Assembly: GCA_001768515.1 (NCBI GenBank)
Contig: MEOA01000021.1
Coordinates: 78,731 to 142,730 of the forward strand
From: Bacteroidetes bacterium GWE2_42_24
GTDB taxonomy: Bacteria > Bacteroidota > Bacteroidia > Bacteroidales > TTA-H9
DNA length: 64,000 nt
Direction of reading: 5' to 3'
Below, in pieces: positions 46,248-54,444 of the stretch. The notes beneath the pieces are model-generated. The model worked only from the letters and a program-made list of their open reading frames with translations, searched no databases and had not been told where the DNA came from. Both the position numbers and the translations under genes were made by a program. The number at the start of each line of letters is the position of its first letter. Position 1 is the first letter of the stretch.

Positions 46248-47015
46248 ATGACATCAATAAAAGAACAGATCATTGCGTGGGTAACCCACGACCGTTCCTT
46301 TGAAGCCGGCGCAGAAATTTTTCGTGTTAACAGCAAACACCAGGGTCTCATTCGCAAATTCGCCATGCAAGGCGACACAAAAGAAAATTGCGAAATGCTC
46401 CATTACCATCTATCTAAGCTGGCTGGCGTTGATGAGGCTTCCTGGCGCCGACTGCTTCGCAACCCGGTTGTTCCGGTTGATACTACTGATTACACCAATA
46501 CACAGGTACGCTTTGAGTTGCTGGCAGCAGTTCCTGAAGATGTTCGCAAGGTTTTCCGTCTCAGGGATGAGTTCCCCTTCCTCAACGCCAGAGAGTGCCC
46601 CAATGAGCTAAAGATCCTGGTTGCCGATCTGCTATCGACACACGATCGGTATGTCTCCGACCACCAAAAACTGTTCTCTGCCACCACCCCTGAAGAGATC
46701 GCAACACTCAGTGCATCGGTCGTTGAGAATTATCTCGAGAACCGTCAAATATGGGATGAGCTCAATCACTACAAAACCGAAGGTAAACCTCTCGGTGAAC
46801 ACCCCGTATGGCAACGTGCCGCCCGACTCAAAGAGCTTCAACAGATGAGCAATACTGATCTGGTAAAACTCAACAAGAACATACCGACTAATATCTCACG
46901 CATAACTAAAAAGCTTGAAGAGGATCCCCAGAATAAGGAAACAACCAACCGTCAACTGGCGCTGGAAAACTATAAATGGGAACTCGAAGAGGTTAAGAAA
47001 CTGCTAAAACTTTAG
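46248..47015 (+). CDS. Hypothetical phage protein
   Basis: I chose the ATG at 46248 (MTSIKEQIIAWVTHDRSFEAGAEIF), giving 255 residues. An upstream start would cross the terminator. The protein is helical, with a coiled-coil C-terminus (TNRQLALENYKWELEEVKKLLKL) and repeated Arg/Glu-rich stretches. It lies at the head of a five-gene block that leads into terminase, all closely packed. Function unknown. Confidence 0.6.
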   Translation: MTSIKEQIIAWVTHDRSFEAGAEIFRVNSKHQGLIRKFAMQGDTKENCEMLHYHLSKLAGVDEASWRRLLRNPVVPVDTTDYTNTQVRFELLAAVPEDVRKVFRLRDEFPFLNARECPNELKILVADLLSTHDRYVSDHQKLFSATTPEEIATLSASVVENYLENRQIWDELNHYKTEGKPLGEHPVWQRAARLKELQQMSNTDLVKLNKNIPTNISRITKKLEEDPQNKETTNRQLALENYKWELEEVKKLLKL

Positions 47016-47016
47016 T

Positions 47017-47607
47017 ATGGGTCTCTTCTCTATAGATGAACTCAAGCCTTGCATTACACCTGCCCCCGGGGAGCGTGATGCTATGTTGAGTATCAATTTC
47101 CTCACGCTGCACATGCAGAAGATCAATTCGCTGCGTGACTTATGTGGTAGGCTACCGGCATCAGATGAACTCATGCTCCTATGGACACTCAAGCAGTTCA
47201 ACGCCTTTACATTCATTCCTTTCATTGTAGAAAATGCGGGTATCATCCTCGAACTGGTTATCTCCACCTACAGCATTTCCTCCAAGGTGGTGGATGCCCT
47301 CATCGCACTGGTTGATCGTGGCCAGGTGAAGCATATCCACATTAGCATTTCTGATTCTGTTAAATTCCGTATCCCACGCGTGGTTGATCACCTTGAAAGC
47401 TTGCTTCAGACCCGGGGTGAGCACATCAGTGTCCTCTATGGCTGGAACCATTCCAAATGCACTTTAATGCACACCGACACCGGCTATTATGTAGTAGAGG
47501 GCTCAGGTAATTTTACAGAGAACGCCCAGCACGAACAGTATCTTTTCTATAACCACCCGGATGCATTTGCATTTCGCAAACAGAACGTTTATGGAGTTTT
47601 CACCTGA
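47017..47607 (+). CDS. PLD-like domain protein
   Basis: The 196-residue protein begins 1 bp after the previous stop. Its C-terminal half reads YGWNHSKCTLMHTDTGYYVVEGSGNFTENAQHEQY. The HSK-x(n)-D-x(n)-GSGN order is the phospholipase D-like HxK motif with its following Gly-Ser-rich strand. Only one such motif is present, so it would work as a dimer. It sits in the packaging block, 0.9 kb before terminase. A nuclease role in DNA packaging or host DNA breakdown is inference. Confidence 0.7.
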   Translation: MGLFSIDELKPCITPAPGERDAMLSINFLTLHMQKINSLRDLCGRLPASDELMLLWTLKQFNAFTFIPFIVENAGIILELVISTYSISSKVVDALIALVDRGQVKHIHISISDSVKFRIPRVVDHLESLLQTRGEHISVLYGWNHSKCTLMHTDTGYYVVEGSGNFTENAQHEQYLFYNHPDAFAFRKQNVYGVFT

Positions 47608-47896
47608 ACAACTTGAAGAGCTTGAGAATCTTGCCGGTATTAATTATACCATCAGGCAAATAGCATTATACTTTAACGTGGACTATAAATTGTTGTTGAG
47701 CTTTTATTCAGATGAGGCCTCATGGTTCCGGTATCATTTCGACCGTGGCCGTCTGCTCACACAGGCTAAGGTTGATATGTCCACTGTTCAGAGTGCCCAG
47801 GGGGGCAACATTTCAGCCCAGCAGATCTTCGCAAAACGGCGAAAAGAGCAAGAGTACACAACCCTAAAAGAACAACTATTTGGCCGACATCAGTAA
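47591..47896 (+). CDS. Small terminase-like DNA-binding protein
   Basis: I chose the ATG at 47591 (MEFSPEQLEELENLAGINYTIRQIALYFNVDYKLL), giving 101 residues and a 17-bp overlap. The N-terminal region has an HTH-like pattern, and the C-terminus is charged and helical. Position, size and the HTH fit a terminase small subunit, but this is not proven. Confidence 0.55.
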   Translation: MEFSPEQLEELENLAGINYTIRQIALYFNVDYKLLLSFYSDEASWFRYHFDRGRLLTQAKVDMSTVQSAQGGNISAQQIFAKRRKEQEYTTLKEQLFGRHQ

Positions 47897-48515
47897 ATAT
47901 CACCCGGAGGATCTTCGCCAGTATATAAACACCGGCCAGTCCGGTCAATTACCTGCCGAGCTTGTTGAGTACCTGGACATCCTGGAGTTGTGCCGCTCCA
48001 TGTTTTCCAAGTACCACGAAAGGGAGTTTATAGTCAAAACCCTGATGGCACCGACCTATAATCTCAGCCGCTACCTGGCCAACCGCCTGGTGACAGATAT
48101 GATGAACTTCTTTTATGCTAATAATGAGGTAAAACAAGAGGTCTGGCAGGAAATTTATGCCCAGCGTTTCGATAAACTGGCCGAGTTGGCACTTTTCGGT
48201 AAAGATGATATTGACATGGCCCGGGTTTGCTGGGCTGAAGCGGCCAAAGCCCGTGACATATATAAGCCCAAGCCCAAAGAGATCCCCGCCGAATTCTACC
48301 AAAAGAAAGTCATCATCTACTCTTCCGATCCTGAGATGTTCGGTGTTGAAAAAGCGAACCGGGTTGAGCTGGCACGCATGATTGACGAAATGCCAGACAT
48401 CAGCACTACCGACCGTAATCGGCTAAAGAGGCACTCAGGTGTAATAACTCTTAACATACCCGAAGACCTCGAAGAGGCAAAATACTCCACCGAGGATGAA
48501 ACGCCTAAGAATTAA
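47880..48515 (+). CDS. Hypothetical protein next to terminase
   Basis: The 211-residue protein uses a TTG start (47880) overlapping the previous gene by 17 bp. It is helical and Arg-rich (LANRLVTDMMNFFYANNEVKQEVWQEIYAQRFDKL), with a beta-rich tail. It overlaps the large terminase gene by 20 bp. It might be the true small subunit or a packaging accessory; I cannot decide. Confidence 0.55.
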   Translation: MADISKYHPEDLRQYINTGQSGQLPAELVEYLDILELCRSMFSKYHEREFIVKTLMAPTYNLSRYLANRLVTDMMNFFYANNEVKQEVWQEIYAQRFDKLAELALFGKDDIDMARVCWAEAAKARDIYKPKPKEIPAEFYQKKVIIYSSDPEMFGVEKANRVELARMIDEMPDISTTDRNRLKRHSGVITLNIPEDLEEAKYSTEDETPKN

Positions 48516-50208
48516 CGAATCTGATTATGAGTTGCGCTACAATAACTGGGTAGCTCAGCTCGTGGATATGGTTCGTCCCAAGAACCTGTATTTCGTCGGT
48601 GGTCGTGGTACAGCTAAGTCCACCGACATTCAAGCCAGACGCATCCAGGATGTATGCTACGATCTGCCCAGGGCCTCCTTTTCTCTGGTTGCTGATACGT
48701 ATGTGAACCTTCTTACCAACATCATCCCTGCTATCACCACCGCCTGGCGTGAACGCTATGGCTGGTTCGAGTTCGAGAGTACCCACATGCTTGGTCATTA
48801 CGTGATAGGTGAGCCACCACCATCACAGGTTCAATGGCAGCGACCTTATACTGATACACGCGAATACAAACGCACCATCACGACATATCTGGGGAACAAA
48901 ATATTCATGCTCTCCCTTGACCGGGGTTCCATCAGCGCAGGTATCTCGGTTGTCCATCATTTCATTGATGAGGCCAAGTTCGATGATCCCAGGAAGATAA
49001 AGAAGATGTTTCCCACACTAAGAGGAGACAAAATTCAGTTTGGTCACAGCCACTACTTCATGGGGCAAACCGTAACCACCGACATGCCCAATCCCCATAA
49101 TGGAGAGTTCGATTGGATCCTCGATCTTGAAAAAGAGATGAACCCTAAACAGATCATCCTTATCCTCCAAACTGCTTTCGTTGTTAACGACATCATTAAG
49201 GAATATCTCAATGCAGAAGCCTCCGGCGATGGAGAGAAGCTCCGCAGAGTTTCGGCTAATCTTGAACGCTGGACGGAGCGACTGCTCAAGGTCCGCCGTG
49301 GTTCTACCCTTTTCTTTGTTGTAAGTTCTCTGGCTAACATTGATGTGCTCACCATCGAGTATCTTCAGAATCTCTTAGCCACACTTGGTTGGGATGAATT
49401 CAAGGTTGCAGTTCTAAGTATGAAAGCCACCGTCACCAAGGGGCAGCGCTTCTATCCGAATCTGGGTGAAGAGCACTTCTACAAGGATGGGTATAATTAC
49501 GAATACTATGATCGGTTTGGATTTAAAGACAACATCTCACAGACCTCTGCCGGTCTGAAATATGTGAACCCCTCCCTCCCACTTGAGCTTGGATACGATG
49601 CTGGCAACATGCACTGCCTGATCATTGGGCAGGATCATGGTTCCACCTATTATATCGTGAAAGATATGTATGTGCTGACACCGGAATGGATACGCGAATT
49701 GGCCGACGAGTTCGTGCGATTCTTCGCCCCACACACTCACAAAGTACTTTACCTGTACCATGATCGTGCTGCCAATAATTACGAGAAGGCCAAAGAAGAC
49801 TTCGCCGGCAAGTTGAAGCAAAGCATAGAGTATGATGCTTCAGGCCATCCTACGGGCTGGAGTGCAACGCTCATGAACCGCAAACAGCGTAACATTACAA
49901 GCTCTGAAGAATATGACCTGATGATCGAGATGATGTCAGGACGTAACCAGCATCTGCCCAAGCTGCTGATTGATTTGTACGAATGCCCAAGGCTCCGCAG
50001 CTCGCTGCAGTTAGCTCCAATGGAGAAAGACTCCAAAGGCAATATCAAGAAAGTCAAGAAATCGGAGAAGCTGCCACTTCTCAGACTCCCTATGGAAAGC
50101 ACCAATCCGAGCGACGCCTTTAAGTATTTGATGTGCCGCCCCAAATGGTTGGCTATTGTCAAAGGCCGCAGACAAGTAACAGTTGGTAGCGTGAAAGTCC
50201 GTGGATAG
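48496..50208 (+). CDS. terL: Large terminase subunit (TerL)
   Basis: The 570-residue protein has the Walker A motif GGRGTAKST (residues 35-43) after a short N-terminus, the Walker B HHFIDEAKF (Asp158-Glu159), and in the C-terminal nuclease an RNase H-like LELGYDAGNM (Asp368). The family length and domain order are normal. It pumps DNA into the prohead and cuts it at the end. It is the most secure phage gene in the window. The preceding two genes overlap and could supply the small subunit. Confidence 0.92.
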   Translation: MKRLRINESDYELRYNNWVAQLVDMVRPKNLYFVGGRGTAKSTDIQARRIQDVCYDLPRASFSLVADTYVNLLTNIIPAITTAWRERYGWFEFESTHMLGHYVIGEPPPSQVQWQRPYTDTREYKRTITTYLGNKIFMLSLDRGSISAGISVVHHFIDEAKFDDPRKIKKMFPTLRGDKIQFGHSHYFMGQTVTTDMPNPHNGEFDWILDLEKEMNPKQIILILQTAFVVNDIIKEYLNAEASGDGEKLRRVSANLERWTERLLKVRRGSTLFFVVSSLANIDVLTIEYLQNLLATLGWDEFKVAVLSMKATVTKGQRFYPNLGEEHFYKDGYNYEYYDRFGFKDNISQTSAGLKYVNPSLPLELGYDAGNMHCLIIGQDHGSTYYIVKDMYVLTPEWIRELADEFVRFFAPHTHKVLYLYHDRAANNYEKAKEDFAGKLKQSIEYDASGHPTGWSATLMNRKQRNITSSEEYDLMIEMMSGRNQHLPKLLIDLYECPRLRSSLQLAPMEKDSKGNIKKVKKSEKLPLLRLPMESTNPSDAFKYLMCRPKWLAIVKGRRQVTVGSVKVRG

Positions 50209-50978
50209 TAATACGTCTATTGTATTTGCGGTATGATGTTGCGACCACCACAGCCTACCGAATGTCCGTTCTTCGTTCCTCTGCCCGGCCATACCGTAGG
50301 CTAACAAGCACCCTCTTTATAAAATTAAGCATTGTAAGAACCGGTACAGGTAGCAACCAGTACCGGTTTTCTAATAGGTGCAGTTCCACCACTGGCGCCG
50401 CAATCCTCGCTGCGTTCCGGTTGCCGCACCAGTGGTTGGATCCTGCGCATAGTGGTTGGTCGCTTGCAGGGGGTAACAACAGGCAGAGCTAAAACGAAGT
50501 GCAAGGGTGCAAGTTCAAAGGTGCAAAACACCACTGCTGACAAACGATAAACATCAGACCTTCTGTCATATATCCGCTTTTCAGGGGGGTGCAATTGCCA
50601 CAACAGGACAGAGCAGGTCGCCCATTCTTAGCTCTCCTCTTTGGCCGGAAGGCCATTACAAGAGGTTAACTATCTATTTTACTGGCCATTATTAATAAAC
50701 GCTTTTAATTTCATGGTCATTTTTGAAGGTTTATAAATGTAAACACAGCATATTTATAATAATTCTAAATAATTATTGATTTGTAACTATCAATATTTCA
50801 ATAGATTAAAATTTTCTTATTTTAACCGATTCTAAATTATAATATCACATAACAATCTATAATACAATGATTTACACACATAAAAAATCTGTCTGATTTG
50901 CACAGTTGCAAAAGTGGTGGTATCTTTATTATGCAATTAAACCAATTCACTTATTATTAACATTTTAAATTAAAAACC
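50209..50978. other. 770-bp non-coding region between TerL and the next gene
   Basis: Short frames in this region have Arg/Ser-rich compositions with no family signal. The left part (50350-50500) has GC-rich inverted segments around CCACTGG and GTTCCGG. The right part is A+T-rich with a promoter candidate at 50898-50928. No reverse transcriptase or variable repeat was seen. Confidence 0.55.
50898..50928 (+). promoter_or_regulatory. Promoter for the post-terminase genes
   Basis: TTG at 50898-50900 and TATCTTTA at 50921-50928, spacing 20, differ from the consensus only in the last base. The gene at 50979 follows. Confidence 0.5.
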
Positions 50979-51497
50979 ATGAAGAAAAATCACATGGCAA
51001 TGACGCCTAATGGCGCCCCGGTTCTGGTAAATGAAACCCAAACCACCACAAACATCAATCAGGTTGAACAGCAACAGGAAGCCAGGGAACAGGCAACGAA
51101 ACAAAACACCAACCCAAAAGTTGAGCAACCCCCTTTAGAACCAACCGCAACCGATGTTCCACAGCTAGAAGAAACCGAAGCCAAAGAGGTTAAAACCCAG
51201 CAAATGAAACCATGGCAGAATGATCCACGAACAGCCGCCCAACTCATTGCCCAGATGCAGCAAAAAATGGATGAACGCCAGAAACTCATTCAACGATTTA
51301 ACGAACTGGAGACTAAACACAGCAGATTCAGCGAGGCTTTGGAAGTACTGAACCCTGACACTTGCGAGGTGGTTTTATTGGTGAATGGAAACCGGTTCAC
51401 CAGTACTGACCCGGCAGCAGTCCGTAGGTTTATAACCTTCCAAATTGACAGCTACACAACAGAATTAGGGTCAGTTGCAAATCTCTTGCTGATGTAA
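50979..51497 (+). CDS. Gln/Thr-rich hypothetical protein
   Basis: The 172-residue protein has a low-complexity N-terminal half rich in Gln, Glu, Thr and Pro (residues 18-80). A helical region follows (AAQLIAQMQQKMDERQKLIQRFNELETKHSRFSEALEVL). A short beta segment (EVVLLVNGNRFTSTDPAAVRRF) ends it. Similar proteins occur in plasmids and conjugative elements of Bacteroidota. No function can be given. It starts a group that differs from head genes. Confidence 0.6.
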   Translation: MKKNHMAMTPNGAPVLVNETQTTTNINQVEQQQEAREQATKQNTNPKVEQPPLEPTATDVPQLEETEAKEVKTQQMKPWQNDPRTAAQLIAQMQQKMDERQKLIQRFNELETKHSRFSEALEVLNPDTCEVVLLVNGNRFTSTDPAAVRRFITFQIDSYTTELGSVANLLLM

Positions 51498-51549
51498 TTA
51501 TCAACATGGGCAGCCGGAGCAATCCGGCCGCCCTTTAAATCTGATTTGC

Positions 51550-51894
51550 ATGATGAAAAAATACGACCCGGAACGCCACCGCCAGCGGCTTAGTGATCTA
51601 ATGGCGCAAAGTAATAAAGTAGCCCAGCTTGTAAAAGAAGGCACTTTCAACACTATAAACGAGGCATTAATAGAATGCATTTATAAAGCAGATGGACACA
51701 ACGAATTCTATTCATTCAACGAATGGAAGAAAAGGGGTGCCAGAGTAAAAAAAGGTTCTGAGGCCTTTTGTTTATGGGGGCAGCCGATACCCCGAACGGT
51801 TAAACGTGAAAACGGGGAAGAGGACGAAAAGGATTTCTTTCCAATGGCATACGTTTTTTCAAACTTACAAGTAGTTACGGAGGATACGAAATGA
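51550..51894 (+). CDS. ArdC N-terminal-like protein
   Basis: The 114-residue protein has the ssDNA-binding ArdC-N pattern: EFYSFNEWKKRGARVKKGSEAFCLWGQP and a C-terminal DFFPMAYVFSNLQV. It lacks a metalloprotease domain (no HExxH), so only the N-terminal module is present. In plasmids ArdC protects incoming ssDNA from restriction. In this element it may be an anti-restriction or replication accessory. An ATGA-type overlap links it to the next gene. Confidence 0.65.
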   Translation: MMKKYDPERHRQRLSDLMAQSNKVAQLVKEGTFNTINEALIECIYKADGHNEFYSFNEWKKRGARVKKGSEAFCLWGQPIPRTVKRENGEEDEKDFFPMAYVFSNLQVVTEDTK

Positions 51895-52091
51895 AAGAGC
51901 GAGTTTTAAAAGTCTTGAGTCGATATAGGATAAACAAAACCGGAGCATACGGAACAACCGTAAGTTTTCCAGAAATCAGATTATCTGGAAAATGGCTTAA
52001 AATAGCAGGATTCAACCCGGGAACCCATGTACGTATTGAGGTTTCTAAAAATTCATTAACCATAGAAAAAGATGAGCAATCAATTAACTAA
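51891..52091 (+). CDS. SymE-like toxin family protein
   Basis: The 66-residue protein reads PEIRLSGKWLKIAGFNPGTHVRIEVSKNSLTI, the SymE/AbrB-fold pattern. The full-length E. coli SymE has about 110 residues; this is the common short form. SymE-like proteins act as DNA-compacting or nuclease-like toxins controlled by an antisense RNA, by family knowledge. No antisense RNA was identified here. It overlaps the genes before and after it by 4 and 20 bp. Confidence 0.7.
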   Translation: MKERVLKVLSRYRINKTGAYGTTVSFPEIRLSGKWLKIAGFNPGTHVRIEVSKNSLTIEKDEQSIN

Positions 52092-52287
52092 ACCTGTTAC
52101 CCAAGAGGGAACCACTGCAAGCATGAAAGAAGTATTTCGTCTTCACGGTCTTCAATGGGAAGATGTTGAATCTTTAGCGTTAGACTCGTGTGTTCCTGCC
52201 ATGTGCGCCTATGGTTGTAAGGTGGAACCTGACGGCTATTGTGAGCACGGAAACGAAAGCATTGTACTACATTTAGGAATCATCTAA
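52072..52287 (+). CDS. Small Cys-rich conserved protein
   Basis: The 71-residue protein reads VPAMCAYGCKVEPDGYCEHGNESIVLHLGI. I recall this C-x3-C-x-VEPDG-x-CEHG pattern from small bacterial proteins of unknown role that often lie in mobile DNA. Three Cys and one His may bind a metal ion. It ends the short operon and is followed by a terminator. Confidence 0.6.
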   Translation: MSNQLTKPVTQEGTTASMKEVFRLHGLQWEDVESLALDSCVPAMCAYGCKVEPDGYCEHGNESIVLHLGII

Positions 52288-52350
52288 AACACAGTACAAT
52301 TATTGACTAAGGAATAGTATCGACGTTACGCCATATTTTTAGAACGGCAA

Positions 52351-52385
52351 CAGGAAAGGCCGTCAGAAAGGCGGCCTTTCTTTTC
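52351..52385 (+). terminator. Rho-independent terminator
   Basis: Stem AAAGGCCGTC / GGCGGCCTTT with a short loop and T-rich tail, following the Cys-rich gene. Confidence 0.75.
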
Positions 52386-52439
52386 ATTATATAGCTGACT
52401 ATATAAAAGTTGGTATGTTTTTTGGCGTGCGGAAGCGGA

Positions 52440-52502
52440 GTAAACCAGCCCGTGATTGACAATGAATTATACGCTTAGGGAGTCAATCACGGGCTGGTTT
52501 AC
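52440..52502. repeat. Perfect 21-bp inverted repeat with 21-base spacer
   Basis: The left arm at 52440-52460 and right arm at 52482-52502 are exact reverse complements. The arms begin GTAAACCAGCCCGTG. The 21-base spacer is not self-complementary. There is no T-run, so it is not a standard terminator. Confidence 0.8.
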
Positions 52503-52732
52503 ATAGTTTCTTGACCGTAACCGACAAGTTTTCCAAGACAAAAGATAAATTTATAGAAGTGTGGTCTCGAAAACCTTTTTCGGTTGCGGAATTTTGGTAA
52601 TGGAAAAGCTTTGAACATCATACCAGTCGATTATAAAATAAAAACGACCTGCAATTTTGGTTATCACCTGGCATTGATGTATATTTGCTGTACTATTCAT
52701 GGTTTCGGCTGTGAATTGGTAAATTGCACTGA

Positions 52733-52759
52733 CTCCCCTCTTTGGAGGGGAGTTTTTTT
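52733..52759 (+). terminator. Rho-independent terminator
   Basis: Stem CTCCCCTC / GAGGGGAG with loop TTTG and a T7 run. It lies 40 bp before the gene at 52800, so it may separate two transcription units. Confidence 0.85.
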
Positions 52760-52799
52760 GTCCTTTATCCACCCCTACATAGCCAGCATCTTTGCTTCA

Positions 52800-53123
52800 A
52801 TGAAACAAGTTGCAGAGATAGGGTTGTATGAGGCCATTGCCCTGATGAGACGTTTAAGCAGCGAGGAAAAACCTTTTGTGCTTGCTCATTTCACCTATGA
52901 CCGCCACCGACTAACAGCACATGGACTGTCGGTTGTGCAACGGGCCATTTTGCGGCCGGCTGCGTCTACAGCAGAAGTTACAGACGCCAACTTCAAAATC
53001 TTCTACACTAATCTCGATGACCGGTCAAACCGCAACTGCTGGCAACCACTCCTGGCGTATGTGAACGGTATGAGGGTAAAAATCAACGGCTATGATCAAA
53101 ATTCACAACAACACGGGATATAA
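52800..53123 (+). CDS. Hypothetical phage protein before portal
   Basis: I chose the ATG at 52800 (MKQVAEIGLYEAIALMRRLSSEEKPFVLAHFTYDRHRLTAHG), giving 107 residues. The frame continues upstream to 52584 but that part crosses a terminator. It is a small protein with central RAILRP and a Tyr/Asn-rich C-terminus, possibly a head-completion or HTH-type protein. It overlaps the portal-like gene by 32 bp. Confidence 0.6.
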   Translation: MKQVAEIGLYEAIALMRRLSSEEKPFVLAHFTYDRHRLTAHGLSVVQRAILRPAASTAEVTDANFKIFYTNLDDRSNRNCWQPLLAYVNGMRVKINGYDQNSQQHGI

Positions 53124-54444
53124 TACCGGAGTAATCGAGTTGGCGGATGTTGCCTACACCTTCAGCATCGAAAGCTCCGATTCCCTTCAGGGAATGCAGG
53201 CAGCCTTCTCGGGAAATTGGGAAACTGAACCGCAAACAGGTGGAGGATACCGGATAGTTCCTTTTGGCCCGGACAACAACCTGCCAGCCATGCTCCGGGA
53301 TATTCTGGATCAGAACAACCTGGCTGAAGGATTGCTAAGCCGCAAACGTGGCCTGGTATGGGGGAACGGCCCCGAACTCTATCAAAAGGTATATGAAGAA
53401 GGGCGGCCCACTCGTAAATGGATCTATGATAGTAAAGTAAACGACTGGCTCAAGAGCTGGAACGCCGAAGAATACCTTCGCCGGTGCTTAGTCGACTACT
53501 TCCACACCGAAGTTGTCACTTCAAAAATATTCAGGAGCCGGGGTGGAAGAGTTCCAGGATTGAATAATTCAATCACCCATCTGGAGCACGTAAATTGTAA
53601 TGATGCACGCCTACAGTGGCCGGCTGATGGTAACGGCATCATTGTAGCTGATTGGGAGAACCAGAAGTTTGATAACTTACAATACTACCCGATTCTAGAT
53701 CGTTTAAACCCGCTTAAATACGCCGTGGCCGGCCATTTCAGCAATATGTACAGTTTCAGTCGGAAGTTTTATGGGGTACCTGCCTACTTTGGCGCCCTGA
53801 ACTGGATCAGGCGGGCATCAGCGATTCCAAGGATACTGGAAAATCTCACGAACAATTCCCTGTCAATCAAATGGCACATCATTTCCCCGGCATCCTACTG
53901 GACGAAACACCGGGAAAGGATAGAAAAACAGTGTGCCGAAAAAGGGACTAAGTTCACTGAAACAATGCTTGAAGACTATAAGGATGAAGTATTTAAAAAA
54001 CTGGGGGCTGTCCTGGCCGGAGAGAAAAACGTCGGCAAGTATTTTACTTCCGAGAGCTTCTACAGTGAGTTTGGTGTAGGGAAAGAATCACTCGAGAAAT
54101 GGGAGATCATCCCTATCGATCAAAAAGTTAAGGAATATGTGGATGCACAGGTTGCAGTATCCAATAAAGCTGACTCAGCCACTACCTCCGGGATAGGATT
54201 GCATCCTTCTCTCTCCAATATTATGGTAGATGGCAAACTTGCATCTGGAAGCGAGCAGCTGTATGCACTAAAAATATTCCTTGCCACAGAGGTAACTATC
54301 CCGGAAAGTATCGTTTTCGATGCCGTCAACCAGGCATTGTCCATCAACTTCCCTGAGAAAAACCTTCAGTTGGGTTTCTACCACGCCATTGTAATGACCG
54401 AAGACCAGGTATCTCCCTCAAATCGTTTAAAAAATGCTGTTTAA
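53092..54444 (+). CDS. Phage portal-like protein
   Basis: The 450-residue protein has features of phage portals: an N-terminal GLLSRKRGLVWGNGPELY segment, a central helical region (RRASAIPRILENLTNNSLSIKWHI), and a late SGIGLHPSLSNIMVDGKLASGSEQLYALKIFLATEVTIPE segment. The portal forms the dodecameric vertex through which DNA enters the capsid. Identification rests on size, motif style and position. Unusually, it is separated from TerL by 2.9 kb with an ArdC/SymE group between them. Confidence 0.7.
   Translation: MIKIHNNTGYNTGVIELADVAYTFSIESSDSLQGMQAAFSGNWETEPQTGGGYRIVPFGPDNNLPAMLRDILDQNNLAEGLLSRKRGLVWGNGPELYQKVYEEGRPTRKWIYDSKVNDWLKSWNAEEYLRRCLVDYFHTEVVTSKIFRSRGGRVPGLNNSITHLEHVNCNDARLQWPADGNGIIVADWENQKFDNLQYYPILDRLNPLKYAVAGHFSNMYSFSRKFYGVPAYFGALNWIRRASAIPRILENLTNNSLSIKWHIISPASYWTKHRERIEKQCAEKGTKFTETMLEDYKDEVFKKLGAVLAGEKNVGKYFTSESFYSEFGVGKESLEKWEIIPIDQKVKEYVDAQVAVSNKADSATTSGIGLHPSLSNIMVDGKLASGSEQLYALKIFLATEVTIPESIVFDAVNQALSINFPEKNLQLGFYHAIVMTEDQVSPSNRLKNAV

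Larger units (their letters stand above)
52288..52799. other. Non-coding region with three hairpins
   Basis: It holds a terminator (52351-52385), a perfect 21-bp inverted repeat (52440-52502) and another terminator (52733-52759). A 73-codon minus-strand frame at 52551-52772 crosses the terminator and is not believed. Confidence 0.6.

Noticed and set aside
50209..50978. Diversity-generating retroelement or DGR-like repeats
   Set aside because: No reverse transcriptase gene and no near-identical variable/template pair was seen in this window.
52551..52772. 73-codon minus-strand frame
   Set aside because: It crosses a strong plus-strand terminator at 52733-52759, and its sequence has no recognised domain.
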